The notes beneath the pieces were generated by a model. That model was not told the DNA's origin and made no database searches. It was given only the letters and a program-made list of their open reading frames with translations. Shown in pieces: positions 40,350 through 49,702 of a stretch of 64,000 nucleotides of DNA. Made by a program: the position numbers and the translations under genes. This stretch comes from Erwinia amylovora. Its GTDB lineage: Bacteria > Pseudomonadota > Gammaproteobacteria > Enterobacterales > Enterobacteriaceae. Numbering within the stretch: the first letter of the stretch is position 1; each line of letters starts with the position of its first letter. The stretch spans positions 1,178,001 through 1,242,000 of the forward strand of contig NZ_CP066796.1 in NCBI RefSeq assembly GCF_017161565.1. Reading direction: 5' to 3'.

Positions 40350-40742
40350 GCGGATTTTGTCCTGTTACTTTGCTCGTCACTTAGTGGCTGTAAGGCCCTG
40401 AACATCGGTCGACGCTAAAGCGCAATGAAGGTCAGTATAGAACTGATACGTCGAAATGAAAACCAAAGGGGGACCGTAAACCGCAGCTGGAGGCAAAAAC
40501 AACACTCTTAACAGCCAGGGAATTTAGCGCCCGGGTGGTGCAATGTTAACATTTCGATCTACCACATCCGATCGCCTTTGACCGACCATGGTCGTCAGAA
40601 AGGCGAAGGGCGCTTAGAGAGCCGATAACCGATGGGGTTATTGTACCGTTTTGCAGGTAAAAGGTACAAACATCTATCTATTACTTGTATCGCTAAAACC
40701 ATTGACTTAGCGCGGGATGACTGTCACGCCAGGTTGCTCAGT
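40350..40742. other. 393-bp non-coding region between fldA and fur
   Basis: Holds the fur promoter and leader and the 3' end of fldA. E. coli has a short coupled upstream ORF (uof) before fur; I could not identify a convincing equivalent. The main structure is the palindrome at 40573-40605. Confidence 0.55.
40573..40605. repeat. 33-bp near-perfect palindrome between fldA and fur
   Basis: CGCCTTT/AAAGGCG outer arms and a CGACCATGGTCG core. In RNA it would form a long hairpin; as DNA it could be a protein site. No T tract follows on the minus strand, so it is not a standard fldA terminator. Confidence 0.6.
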
Positions 40743-41273
40743 TCAGGCCTCAATGATTTCTTTCAGCTGAAGCTCATCGAAAATCTGTTTTACCCATTTA
40801 TCAACGCGTTGGTTGGTGAGTTCGGGTTGCCTGTCCTCATCAATGGCAAGGCCGAGGAAATGGTTATCGTCCGCGAGACCTTTTGAGGCTTCATACGTAT
40901 AACCCTCGGTAGACCAGTGACCGACGATCACCGCACCGTTAGGCTCGATGATATCGCGGATGGTTCCCAGTGCATCACAGAAGTATTCAGAATAATCTTC
41001 CTGATCGCCACAGCCGAACAGGGCAACCAGCTTACCGTTAAAGTCGATCTCGGCAAGCGTTGGGAAGAAGTCATCCCAGTCGCACTGGGCTTCGCCGTAG
41101 TACCAGGTGGGAATGCCCAGCAGCAAAATATCAAAGGCTTCAAGATCTTCTTTGCTGCATTTGGCAATATCATGAACTTCTGCAACATCTTTACCCAGCT
41201 GTTTCTGGATCATCTTTGCAATATTTTCTGTATTACCTGTGTCGCTGCCAAAGAAAATGCCGACAAGTGCCAT
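40743..41273 (-). CDS. fldA: flavodoxin 1
   Basis: FMN electron carrier of 176 residues, essential in E. coli; it feeds electrons to radical-SAM and other reductive enzymes such as MiaB and LipA. The FMN phosphate loop is GSDTGNTENIA, the isoalloxazine loops are PTWYYGEAQ and FGCGDQEDYSEYFCDA. The start MALVGIFFG matches E. coli; the longest frame adds 37 non-conserved residues. Confidence 0.97.
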   Translation of the reverse strand: MALVGIFFGSDTGNTENIAKMIQKQLGKDVAEVHDIAKCSKEDLEAFDILLLGIPTWYYGEAQCDWDDFFPTLAEIDFNGKLVALFGCGDQEDYSEYFCDALGTIRDIIEPNGAVIVGHWSTEGYTYEASKGLADDNHFLGLAIDEDRQPELTNQRVDKWVKQIFDELQLKEIIEA

Positions 41274-41413
41274 GAGCTTAATAACCTCTTGAATCTTAAT
41301 GATATGGAGACTGCCGTATGATAAGCAGCTAGCTGTAATGATATCAGACTGCCGTAAGCGGATAAATGTGTAATATCGCGACATTTGTTGCTGAGTGCTA
41401 AGTCCGCTACCGT

Positions 41414-41695
41414 TCAGCTCTGATGGCGTTGCAGCTGCTCAAGCAGCATTTCTTCGATCAGTTCGCTGCGACTCATATTACGTTCTTCAGCCAGCTGATT
41501 AAGTACCTCGACCGCGTCGCTGTTCATTTTCAGTTCGACACGCTTCAGCCCGCGCACTTTATCGCGTTTGAGCTGATTGCGTTTATTAATACGCAGTTGC
41601 TGATCTCGCGTCAGCGGATTCGTTTTGGGTCGTCCCGGGCGACGTTCATCTGCAAACAGATCGAGCGTGGTGCGGTCAGTGTTCTCTTTTGCCAT
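41414..41695 (-). CDS. ybfE: YbfE, LexA-regulon small protein
   Basis: A 93-residue basic protein, very close to E. coli YbfE. RPGRPKTNPLTRDQQLRINK resembles an AT-hook-like basic stretch, and RVELKMNSDAVEVLNQLAEE with RNMSRSELIEEML forms a ribbon-helix-helix-like domain. It probably binds nucleic acid; its function is unknown. E. coli ybfE is under LexA control, but I did not find a clear LexA box in the 110 bases upstream here. Confidence 0.9.
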   Translation of the reverse strand: MAKENTDRTTLDLFADERRPGRPKTNPLTRDQQLRINKRNQLKRDKVRGLKRVELKMNSDAVEVLNQLAEERNMSRSELIEEMLLEQLQRHQS

Positions 41696-41810
41696 AGGAT
41701 CGTGATACTGAAAGGCTGGATTTCTGATGAATAGGTCCGTGTTGCCGCCTGAAAAATAGCAGCGGCAAAATTTTTAGCGCGTCATCATAACCCAGCGAAA
41801 CTGGTGACGA

Positions 41811-41840
41811 CAATTATTTCACCGCAGCGTGAAATAATTG
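41811..41840. repeat. perfect 12-bp hairpin after ybfF
   Basis: CAATTATTTCAC and GTGAAATAATTG around CGCAGC, starting 3 bases past the ybfF stop. TTTTT follows only on the plus strand, the wrong direction for ybfF. Confidence 0.6.
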
Positions 41841-41843
41841 TTT

Positions 41844-42611
41844 TTACAGCGCAAAAAAGCGGCGTATTGCGCGCAATACGGCATCAGGTTTTTCCGCATG
41901 AACCCAATGCCCGGCCCCGGCTATCACATGTGCACGCGCCTGTGGGAACTGCGCCAGCAGCTCGTCACGATACTCATCGGCCAGATAAGGCGACAGTTCG
42001 CCACGAATAAACAGCACCGGATGGGGCCATGCAGGCTGCGGTTGCCAGCCGATAATGCGGTCGTAGTTTTGCCAAAGCGCCGGCACGTTGAAGCGCCATT
42101 CTCCGTCATGAAAGGATTTAAGGAGAAACTGAATAACGCCTTCTTCTTCTGCGAGAATGTCACGCATCAGTACTGCTGCATCACCACGCCGGGTGATACC
42201 GGCTGCCGTCACCGCGCGCAGGGCATCAAATATCCGATCGTGATGACGGGTGCGGTAGGCGACGGGCGCAATATCAATGGCGACGATGCCCGCCACGCGT
42301 TCGGGAGCCAGCGCTGCCAACGCCATGGCGATTTTACCGCCCATCGAATGGCCGACCACATCGAAACGTTCAACCTGCAGGCCGTCGAGCGTATCAAGGA
42401 TATCCTGGGCCATTAGCGGATAAGCCATCTCGGTTGCTCGCCCGGAAGCGCCATGATTTCGCATATCAAGCTGGATAAGGTGGCGCTCGTCCTTCAAACC
42501 ACGCGCCAGCACGCCCAGATTATCCATGCTGCCAAACAGGCCGTGGATCAGCACCAGCGGCAGATCGTTGCTCACAGATTGTTCAGATTGCACGCGGAAA
42601 TTCAAATTCAT
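41844..42611 (-). CDS. ybfF: esterase YbfF, alpha/beta hydrolase
   Basis: A 255-residue cytosolic hydrolase. The oxyanion motif is LIHGLFGS (21-28), the nucleophile Ser89 is in GHSMGG, and the His235 loop is GAGHWVHAEKP. E. coli YbfF cleaves short acyl esters including acyl-CoA analogues in vitro; the physiological substrate is unknown. It is divergent from seqA. Confidence 0.92.
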   Translation of the reverse strand: MNLNFRVQSEQSVSNDLPLVLIHGLFGSMDNLGVLARGLKDERHLIQLDMRNHGASGRATEMAYPLMAQDILDTLDGLQVERFDVVGHSMGGKIAMALAALAPERVAGIVAIDIAPVAYRTRHHDRIFDALRAVTAAGITRRGDAAVLMRDILAEEEGVIQFLLKSFHDGEWRFNVPALWQNYDRIIGWQPQPAWPHPVLFIRGELSPYLADEYRDELLAQFPQARAHVIAGAGHWVHAEKPDAVLRAIRRFFAL

Positions 42612-42875
42612 AGCGAAGTTCTTTCTAATGAGACGGGGGCTTAGGGTATCATGAATTCCACAATTTCTGCCGTTAACCAGATAGCGGTCATGGGCTTTTT
42701 TACGGCATATTCCGACTTTTGCCGTGAAACGGGCCTGGCGCTACACTCTGGCAGTATTTAACCTTATAGTCCTGATGTTGGAACAGGTTGGGCTGGAGGT
42801 CTCGTTAGCGCGATGACGCTCATGTTCGTCTCTGGCCACCCGGGTTCAGCCAGGTAATAACCGTATTGGATAAAG

Positions 42876-43394
42876 ATGAAAACGATAGAAGTCGACGAAG
42901 AACTATACCGTTATATAGCCAGCCACACTCAGCATATTGGTGAAAGCGCATCGGATATTTTGCGCCGGATGTTGAAGTTCACGGCGGGTCAGAATGTCCC
43001 GACTGCAACCGAAACAACTGACGCGCCAGCTAAAGCGCATTCGCAAAACCCGGTGCGTGTCGTGCGCGAGCTATTGCTGTCTGATGAGTATGCCGAACAA
43101 AAAAAAGCAGTAAATCGCTTCATGCTGATCCTGTCAACTTTGTACCGTCTGGATGCCAAAGCGTTTGGTGCAGCGACAGAGTCACTGCATGGGCGTACCC
43201 GCGTCTATTTCGCAGGTAATCAGCAAACATTGCTGGAGAGTGGTACCCATACCAAGCCGCAGCATGTTCCTGGCACGCCTTACTGGGTGATCACTAACAC
43301 CAATACCGATCGTAAACGCAGCATGGTGGAATACATCATGCAGTCAATGCAGTTCCCGGCGGAACTGACTGACAAAGTTTGCGGTACCCTCTAA
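42876..43394 (+). CDS. seqA: replication-initiation negative modulator SeqA
   Basis: A 172-residue protein that binds hemimethylated GATC and delays re-initiation. The N-terminal oligomerisation helices (MKTIEVDEELYRYIASHT) are joined by a variable linker, about 9 residues shorter than E. coli, to the DNA-binding domain (about 70-172) with the conserved SLHGRTRVYF and HVPGTPYWVITNTNT. It lies 24 bases before pgm and is probably cotranscribed. Confidence 0.96.
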   Translation: MKTIEVDEELYRYIASHTQHIGESASDILRRMLKFTAGQNVPTATETTDAPAKAHSQNPVRVVRELLLSDEYAEQKKAVNRFMLILSTLYRLDAKAFGAATESLHGRTRVYFAGNQQTLLESGTHTKPQHVPGTPYWVITNTNTDRKRSMVEYIMQSMQFPAELTDKVCGTL

Positions 43395-43418
43395 CTTTAG
43401 CGTCAGGGAGAAGCGCCA

Positions 43419-45059
43419 ATGGCCAATCACCCCCGTGCCGGGCAACCCGCCCGGCAGAGCGATTTGATTAACGTTGCACAGTTAACCTCGCAGTATTACG
43501 TCTTGCAGCCTGAACTGGGCAACGCAGAGCATGCGGTAAAATTTGGCACCTCGGGCCATCGCGGCAGCGCGGGTCGCCAAAGCTTTAACGAAACGCATAT
43601 TCTGGCGATTGCGCAGGCAATTGCTGAAGAGCGTAAAAAAAACGGTGTGACCGGTCCCTGTTATGTCGGCAAGGATACGCATGCGCTGTCAGAACCGGCG
43701 ATGGTCTCGGTGCTGGAAGTGCTTGCAGCTAACGGTGTCGATGTGATCGTGCAGCAGGATAACGGCTATACGCCAACGCCGGCGATCTCTAATGCGATCC
43801 TTGAACACAATAAAAGCGGCGGCCCGCTGGCGGACGGTATTGTCATCACTCCGTCCCATAACCCGCCGGAAGATGGCGGGATCAAGTATAACCCGCCGAA
43901 CGGTGGCCCGGCCGATACCAATGTGACTAAAGTGGTGGAAGACCGCGCCAACGCGCTGATCAAAGACCGGCTGAAAGAAGTTAAGCGCGTGACGCTGGAT
44001 CAGGCGTGGGCCAGTGGTCATTTGCAGGAAAAAGATCTGATCCAGCCATACATCGAAGGTCTGGCGCAAATCGTTGACATCGCGGCGATCCAGAAAGCCG
44101 GGCTGAAAATCGGCGTCGATCCGCTGGGCGGTGCAGGTATCGCTTACTGGCAGCGCATCGCCGATTATTACCAGCTTGACCTGACCATCGTTAATGATGC
44201 CGTTGACCAGACTTTCCGCTTTATGCATCTGGATCACGATGGCGTGATCCGCATGGACTGCTCATCGGAATCGGCTATGGCTGGCCTGCTGGCGCTGCGC
44301 GATGAATTCGATTTGGCGTTTGCTAACGACCCGGACTATGACCGTCACGGTATCGTCACGCCCGCTGGCCTGATGAATCCTAACCATTATCTGGCGGTAG
44401 CGATTCAGTATCTGTTCCAGCACCGCCCGCAGTGGGGCAAAGAGGTTGCCGTCGGAAAAACGCTGGTTTCCAGCGCGATGATCGACCGCGTGGTCGAGGA
44501 TCTGGGGCGTCAGCTGGTGGAAGTGCCGGTCGGTTTCAAATGGTTCGTGGATGGCCTGTATGATGGCAGTTTTGGCTTTGGTGGCGAAGAAAGCGCCGGT
44601 GCTTCATTCCTTCGCTTCGACGGCACGCCGTGGTCGACCGATAAAGACGGCATCATCATGTGCCTGCTGGCAGCGGAGATTACCGCAGTTACCGGCAAGA
44701 ACCCGCAGCAGCACTATGATGAGCTGGCCGCGCGCTTTGGCGCACCAAGCTACAATCGTTTGCAGGCTCCGGCCACCTCGGCTCAGAAATCCGCCTTGTC
44801 TAAACTGTCACCGGACAGGGTCAGCGCCGATACGCTGGCGGGTGATGCTATCACCGCCCGCCTGACAGCGGCTCCGGGTAACGGTGCAGCTATTGGTGGT
44901 TTGAAAGTGATGACCAAAAACGGCTGGTTTGCTGCACGTCCGTCCGGTACGGAAGATGCCTACAAAATTTACTGCGAAAGCTTCCTCGGTGCCGATCACC
45001 GCGAGAAAATAGAGAAAGAAGCGGTAGAGATTGTCAGTGCGGTTCTGAATAACGCCTGA
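43419..45059 (+). CDS. pgm: phosphoglucomutase
   Basis: Interconverts glucose-1- and glucose-6-phosphate, feeding UDP-glucose, LPS, glycogen and exopolysaccharide synthesis. At 546 residues it equals E. coli Pgm. Phosphoserine Ser146 is in [11 protein letters not shown]. The metal loop DPDYDRHG and the sugar-binding [10 protein letters not shown] loop are present, and the phosphate-binding C-terminal [12 protein letters not shown] is intact. It follows seqA. Confidence 0.97.
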   Translation: MANHPRAGQPARQSDLINVAQLTSQYYVLQPELGNAEHAVKFGTSGHRGSAGRQSFNETHILAIAQAIAEERKKNGVTGPCYVGKDTHALSEPAMVSVLEVLAANGVDVIVQQDNGYTPTPAISNAILEHNKSGGPLADGIVITPSHNPPEDGGIKYNPPNGGPADTNVTKVVEDRANALIKDRLKEVKRVTLDQAWASGHLQEKDLIQPYIEGLAQIVDIAAIQKAGLKIGVDPLGGAGIAYWQRIADYYQLDLTIVNDAVDQTFRFMHLDHDGVIRMDCSSESAMAGLLALRDEFDLAFANDPDYDRHGIVTPAGLMNPNHYLAVAIQYLFQHRPQWGKEVAVGKTLVSSAMIDRVVEDLGRQLVEVPVGFKWFVDGLYDGSFGFGGEESAGASFLRFDGTPWSTDKDGIIMCLLAAEITAVTGKNPQQHYDELAARFGAPSYNRLQAPATSAQKSALSKLSPDRVSADTLAGDAITARLTAAPGNGAAIGGLKVMTKNGWFAARPSGTEDAYKIYCESFLGADHREKIEKEAVEIVSAVLNNA

Positions 45060-45073
45060 TTTGACCGGCGGTG

Positions 45074-45110
45074 AAAAGGGGCGTTCACCCACGGTGAACG
45101 CCCCTTTTTT
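45074..45110. terminator. bidirectional terminator between pgm and kdpE
   Basis: A 12-bp stem GGGGCGTTCACC/GGTGAACGCCCC with CAC loop, six T on the plus side and four T on the minus side. The T-rich end abuts the kdpE stop. Confidence 0.93.
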
Positions 45111-45789
45111 ATGGCATAAAGCGATATCCAACGCCGGTTTCGGTGAGAAGATGCTGCGGCTGCGCCGGGTCATGTTCCAGCTTTTGCCGCAGATGGCCCA
45201 TGTAAATACGCAGATAATGGTGATGTTCAACCGCATTAGGTCCCCAAACCTGCATCAGCAGCTGACGTTGCGTCATCACTTTACCGGGATGATTCAGCAG
45301 GCTCACCAGCAGACGAAACTCAATGGGGGTCAGGTGCAGGTCCTGGCCGTTGCGGGTGACGCGCCGAGCGGCGATATCAACGCTAACGCTGCCGAAATTG
45401 ACCTGAGCCTGAACGTTTTCGCTACTCTGCGGACGATGGCGCAGGGCAACGCGAACTCGTGCCAGCAACTCACCCACGCCGAACGGCTTAGTCAGAAAGT
45501 CATCTGCACCGGCATCAAGCGCCGTGATCTTGTCACTCTCGTCGCTGCGCGCCGAGAGGACAATCACCGGCATGGTGCTCCACTGGCGAATTTCATGAAT
45601 AAACTGGCAGCCATCGCCGTCAGGCAGTCCGAGATCGAGGATGACCAGCTGCGGTTTACGTGTTGCCGCTTCAATCAGGCCACGCTTCAGGGTTTCTGCA
45701 TCGACAACGCGGAAATCTTCGCCTTCCAGCGCAACGCGCAGAAAACGGCGGATCTCTTTTTCATCTTCAACAATCAAAATGGTGGTCAC
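45109..45789 (-). CDS. kdpE: OmpR-type response regulator KdpE, without kdpD nearby
   Basis: A 226-residue regulator with a receiver domain (phospho-acceptor Asp52 in ILDLGLPDGDG; VLSAR switch; SKPF-type TKPFGVGE loop) and an OmpR-type winged helix (RQLLMQVWGPNAVEHHHYLR). The start is a GTG with GAGG four bases before it and matches E. coli KdpE; the longer frame is rejected. In E. coli kdpE follows kdpD; here bases 45790-46086 hold no kinase gene and ybfA lies beyond on the other strand. Its partner must be elsewhere or absent. Confidence 0.92.
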   Translation of the reverse strand: MTTILIVEDEKEIRRFLRVALEGEDFRVVDAETLKRGLIEAATRKPQLVILDLGLPDGDGCQFIHEIRQWSTMPVIVLSARSDESDKITALDAGADDFLTKPFGVGELLARVRVALRHRPQSSENVQAQVNFGSVSVDIAARRVTRNGQDLHLTPIEFRLLVSLLNHPGKVMTQRQLLMQVWGPNAVEHHHYLRIYMGHLRQKLEHDPAQPQHLLTETGVGYRFMP

Positions 45790-46086
45790 AATACCTCGCC
45801 GGTCGGTCAACTATCATAGTGGCATTACGCTTAACCGGGCTAATTTAGCAAAAAAGGCTGGATGGCGTCTGTGATTATTACCAGCGGGCAGATGGGGCAG
45901 AAAAGGGTCCGGTCAGCCCGTTAAAAGTCTTTCATTAACGTAAAGGTCACATTGTTGCGGATTTGGCCTGATTACAGGTTTTTTTTCAGCAAAAGTGGTC
46001 CGATCAGTAGATAAGCTACCCTTTTAGTATTAGTATTTTGCTTAGTTTATACACAGCCACTTCTGTTTATCAATTCGGGAGGACGT

Positions 46087-46293
46087 ATGGGTCTTTATCA
46101 ACATTATTCATTGGGCCGCATTTTCTTACGTCGCAGCCTGGTGCTTATCCTGGGTATTAGCGCTTTTCCATTAATGCTGTTCCGCTCTGACCGCGCTCGT
46201 TTTTACAGCTATTTGCACCGTATCTGGGTTAAAACCAGCGATCGGCCGGTGTGGCTGGCGCAGGCTGAAGACGCCGGCTGCAACTATTATTAA
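46087..46293 (+). CDS. ybfA: YbfA, DUF2517 small membrane protein
   Basis: A 68-residue protein with one hydrophobic stretch (about 16-33) and the conserved DRARFYSYLHRIWVKTSDRP tail. Its length and tail match E. coli YbfA. GGGAGGAC precedes the ATG. Function is unknown. It is followed by a terminator at 46341. Confidence 0.9.
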   Translation: MGLYQHYSLGRIFLRRSLVLILGISAFPLMLFRSDRARFYSYLHRIWVKTSDRPVWLAQAEDAGCNYY

Positions 46294-46340
46294 ACCTCAC
46301 CCTGTTATCAGCCTGACTTCATCTGATGTGAAAATGGATC

Positions 46341-46367
46341 ATCCTGCCCTGTGGCAGGATTTTTTTT
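46341..46367 (+). terminator. terminator after ybfA
   Basis: ATCCTGCC-CTGT-GGCAGGAT followed by seven T. Confidence 0.94.
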
Positions 46368-46426
46368 GCCCGTGACCCAAGGTTTACGCTACACTTAAAT
46401 GTGTACAAGTTTCTAGAGGCTGTATA
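46366..46426 (+). promoter_or_regulatory. ybgA-phrB promoter region with TGTACA inverted repeat
   Basis: A possible sigma-70 core is TTGCCC (46366-46371), an 18-base spacer and TACACT (46390-46395). TGTACA (46402-46407) and TGTATA (46421-46426) form an imperfect inverted repeat with 13 bases between, the second arm lying just before the ybgA ATG. It could be an operator; no regulator can be named from this alone. Confidence 0.35.
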
Positions 46427-46429
46427 ACT

Positions 46430-47386
46430 ATGGATAAGAAAATTCCGGTTGGCATCAGTGCCTGTCTGTTGGGCGAGCGCGTGCGCTTTGATGGTGGGCA
46501 CAAACGCTGCGAATTTGCCGCACAGCAGCTGGCACCTTTTTTGCGTTATGAACCAATATGCCCGGAAATGGCAATTGGATTGCCAACCCCACGTCCTGCA
46601 CTGCGCCTGACCGAAGCCGCTCAGGGGGATATTTCGCTCAGTTTTAGCAACGGCAGCGACCTTCCCGTCACCGAAAAGATGCAGGCCTTTTCCGAGGAAA
46701 AAATCAGCCAGTTGCACCATCTTTGCGGCTATATCGTCTGCGCTAAATCCCCCAGCTGCGGGATGGAACGGGTGCGCATCTATCAACCGGACAATAATAA
46801 TAACCGCAAGGCCGGAACCGGGGTGTTTACCCGCGAACTGATGGCGCAGATGCCCTGGCTGCCGGTTGAGGAGGACGGCCGCCTGCACGATCCGCTGCTG
46901 CGCGAAAACTTTGTTGCACGCGTCTATGCCCTGCACGAGTTTAACCGGCTATGGCGCAGTGGGCTGACGCGCGCCAAACTGATGGCGTTTCACACCCGAT
47001 ATAAACTGCTGCTGTTGGCTCATTCCCAGCCGGATTATCGTCAGATAGGGCCTTTTGTCGCCAAAATGGACCAGTGGGCGTCGCTGGAGGCGTTTGCCGC
47101 CGAGTACCGGCAGCGGCTGATGGATCTGATGCAGCATCCGGCAACGCGCAGCAACCACACCAATGTGCTGATGCATGTACAGGGGTACTTCCGCCGCGAG
47201 CTGACTTCAGCCCAGCGTCAGGAGCTGGCAGGAGTGATCGATGATTACCGTCAACAGCTGTTACCGCTGCTGGCACCGATAACCCTGCTGAAACACTATA
47301 TGACGCAATTCCCGCACCCGTGGCTGGCGGAGCAGCGCTATTTCGCGCCGTACCCGGAAGTGCTGCGTCTGCGTTACGGACACTGA
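46430..47386 (+). CDS. ybgA: YbgA-like two-domain protein (DUF523-DUF1722)
   Basis: A 318-residue soluble protein. The N-terminal DUF523 domain (about 5-150) carries conserved cysteines in SACLLGERVRFDGGHKRC and CAKSPSCGM. The C-terminal DUF1722 domain (about 190-310) matches all of E. coli YbgA, which lacks the first domain. It precedes phrB by 14 bases. DUF523-DUF1722 proteins are often encoded with photolyases; a role in light or oxidative damage is only inferred. The four cysteines could hold a metal. Confidence 0.88.
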   Translation: MDKKIPVGISACLLGERVRFDGGHKRCEFAAQQLAPFLRYEPICPEMAIGLPTPRPALRLTEAAQGDISLSFSNGSDLPVTEKMQAFSEEKISQLHHLCGYIVCAKSPSCGMERVRIYQPDNNNNRKAGTGVFTRELMAQMPWLPVEEDGRLHDPLLRENFVARVYALHEFNRLWRSGLTRAKLMAFHTRYKLLLLAHSQPDYRQIGPFVAKMDQWASLEAFAAEYRQRLMDLMQHPATRSNHTNVLMHVQGYFRRELTSAQRQELAGVIDDYRQQLLPLLAPITLLKHYMTQFPHPWLAEQRYFAPYPEVLRLRYGH

Positions 47387-47400
47387 TCTCAGGGAACTTT

Positions 47401-48849
47401 ATGACGACTCATCTGGTTTGGCTGCGCAACGATTTGCGCATCAATGATAATCACGCCCTGTATGCGGCCTGCCGTTCCGAACAGGCCAACGTCATCGCGC
47501 TGTTTATCGCCACGCCGCAACAGTGGCGCATGCACCACATGGCACCGAAGCAGGCAGAATTTATCTGGCAAAGTTTACAGGATGTGCAGCAGTCGCTGGC
47601 GGCAAAGGGGATTGTACTGCACGTGGCGCAGTGCGATGACTTTAGCGCCAGCGTCACGCTGTTACAGGACTTCTGCCGCGAGCATCGCGTCGACCGCCTG
47701 TTTTATAACTATCAGTATGAAGTTAACGAACGGCAACGCGATGCGGCGGTAGAGCGGGCGCTTTTCGAGGACGACGTGGTGTCACAGGGCTTTGACGACA
47801 GCCTGCTGCTGCCGCCCGGCAGCGTACTGACCGGTAATCGCGAAATGTACAAGGTTTTCACCCCGTTCAGCAAAGCCTTCGTTAAACGCCTGCAGCAGGG
47901 GCTGCCGGAATGTCTGCCAGCCCCCGCCGTACGCCAGAGCGGGGCGATTGAGCCTGAAGCAGGCTCACTGAAACCCTTTGACTACCCGCGTGAGGATATC
48001 GAATCCAGCCTGTTCCCGAGCGGCGAAAAAGCGGCGATTGCCCGGCTGCGTGAGTTTTGTCAGCAGGCGGTAACCGACTATCCGAAACAGCGCGATTTAC
48101 CGGCACGCGATGGCACCAGCCGTCTGTCGGTTTACCTCGCCACCGGCGTTCTGTCACCGCGTCAGTGCCTGCATCGGTTGCTGAAACAGCATCCCGCTGG
48201 GCTGGAAGACAGCCGGGTTTTTGTCTGGCTTAACGAGCTAATCTGGCGCGAGTTCTATCGTCATCTGCTGGTGGCATTTCCCGCACTGTGCCGCCATCAG
48301 CCGTTTACCCGCTGGACGAATAGCGTCAAATGGCGCGACGACAAACAACAGCTCACCGCCTGGCAACAGGGCAAAACCGGCTATCCGATTGTTGATGCAG
48401 CGATGCGACAGCTCAACAGCCTGGGCTGGATGCATAACCGTCTGCGCATGATTACCGCCAGTTTCCTGGTGAAAGACCTGCTGATCGACTGGCGCGAAGG
48501 CGAGCGCTATTTTATGTCGCAGCTGCTGGATGGTGACCTGGCGGCGAATAACGGCGGCTGGCAGTGGGCGGCCTCCACCGGAACCGATGCGGCCCCTTAC
48601 TTCCGCATTTTCAATCCCACCACTCAGGGGGAGCGCTTCGACAAAGACGGCGAGTTTATTCGCCGCTGGCTACCCGAGCTGCGCCAGGTTCCGACGGAAT
48701 ACATTCATCAGCCGCACCAGTGGGCGCGAAAAAATCAGCGAACGCTCGATTATCCGCTGCCGTTAGTGGATCATAAGCAGGCACGCCAGCAGACGCTGGA
48801 TGTTTTTGAGGCGGCACGAAAAAACGGGACTGATCATGCGCAATACTGA
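47401..48849 (+). CDS. phrB: CPD photolyase
   Basis: Class I cyclobutane-pyrimidine-dimer photolyase of 482 residues. The N-terminal antenna-binding Rossmann domain starts MTTHLVWLRNDLRINDN. The C-terminal FAD domain has RLSVYLATGVLSPRQ, LNELIWREFYRH, RQLNSLGWMHNRLRMITASF and WQWAASTGTDAAPYFRIFNP, including tryptophans of the electron-transfer chain. The start is at MTTHLVW, not the frame reaching back into ybgA. It overlaps ybgI by 14 bases. Repair is driven by blue light. Confidence 0.96.
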   Translation: MTTHLVWLRNDLRINDNHALYAACRSEQANVIALFIATPQQWRMHHMAPKQAEFIWQSLQDVQQSLAAKGIVLHVAQCDDFSASVTLLQDFCREHRVDRLFYNYQYEVNERQRDAAVERALFEDDVVSQGFDDSLLLPPGSVLTGNREMYKVFTPFSKAFVKRLQQGLPECLPAPAVRQSGAIEPEAGSLKPFDYPREDIESSLFPSGEKAAIARLREFCQQAVTDYPKQRDLPARDGTSRLSVYLATGVLSPRQCLHRLLKQHPAGLEDSRVFVWLNELIWREFYRHLLVAFPALCRHQPFTRWTNSVKWRDDKQQLTAWQQGKTGYPIVDAAMRQLNSLGWMHNRLRMITASFLVKDLLIDWREGERYFMSQLLDGDLAANNGGWQWAASTGTDAAPYFRIFNPTTQGERFDKDGEFIRRWLPELRQVPTEYIHQPHQWARKNQRTLDYPLPLVDHKQARQQTLDVFEAARKNGTDHAQY

Positions 48850-49579
48850 ACTCGAACAGCGGGTTAACCAGCTGCTTAACAGCGCGGACTTTAGCGACTA
48901 CGCGCCAAACGGGCTGCAGGTTGAAGGGCGCAGTGAGATTAAAAAAGTGATTACCGGCGTTACCGCCTGTCAGGCACTGCTGGATGAGGCCGTGCGCCTG
49001 CAGGCGGATGCGGTGCTGGTCCATCATGGCTATTTCTGGAAAAACGAAGCGCCCGCTATTACCGGCATGAAGCGCCAGCGTTTAAAAACCCTGCTGGCGA
49101 ACGATATCAACCTGTTTGGCTGGCATCTGCCGCTTGACGCGCACCCGCAGTTAGGCAACAACGCCCGGCTGGCAGAGCTGTTTGGCATTGCGGTGAAGGG
49201 CGAGGTGCAACCGCTGGTTCCCTGGGGGGAATTAGCACAGCCGCTAAGCCCCGCCATGTTGACGCAGCGCATCAGTCAGACGCTGGGGCGCGAACCGCTT
49301 CACTGTGGCGACAATGCCCCGGCCGTGATCAAACGCGTGGCATGGTGCAGCGGCGGCGGTCAGGGCTTTATTGACGCGGCCGCGGCTTTCGGCGTTGATG
49401 CTTTTATCACCGGTGAAGTCTCTGAACAGACGATACACAGCGCGCGCGAACAGGGGCTGCACTTCTTCGCTGCCGGGCATCACGCCACCGAGCGTGGCGG
49501 CATCAAAGCGCTGGGTGAATGGCTGGCCGTGCACCACGGTCTTGACGTCACTTTTATTGATATCGACAACCCTGCCTGA
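48836..49579 (+). CDS. ybgI: Nif3-family dinuclear-metal protein YbgI
   Basis: A 247-residue NIF3/GTP-cyclohydrolase-I-type-2 family protein, equal in length to E. coli YbgI, a toroidal hexamer. Metal-binding motifs: VHHGYFWKNE (about 61-70), the HLPLDAHP loop, and near the C terminus GHHATERGGI. Its catalytic role is not settled. The ATG lies inside the end of phrB (14-base overlap), so translation is likely coupled. In E. coli the peptide transporter gene dtpD separates phr and ybgI; it is absent here. Confidence 0.93.
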   Translation: MRNTELEQRVNQLLNSADFSDYAPNGLQVEGRSEIKKVITGVTACQALLDEAVRLQADAVLVHHGYFWKNEAPAITGMKRQRLKTLLANDINLFGWHLPLDAHPQLGNNARLAELFGIAVKGEVQPLVPWGELAQPLSPAMLTQRISQTLGREPLHCGDNAPAVIKRVAWCSGGGQGFIDAAAAFGVDAFITGEVSEQTIHSAREQGLHFFAAGHHATERGGIKALGEWLAVHHGLDVTFIDIDNPA

Positions 49580-49702
49580 TCCTTTCTTTTGCACCATTCA
49601 TGCGCCAGCTGCCAGATCTGAACAGTCTGGCGGGTGGTTGACAGCCCCGCCACAATTACGCATAACTACTTGATAACCTGACCCTGATTGAGGAGGCCAG
49701 TT

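Noticed and set aside
41696..41810. LexA box before ybfE
   Set aside because: E. coli ybfE is LexA-regulated, but I found no CTG-N10-CAG pair with correct spacing here.
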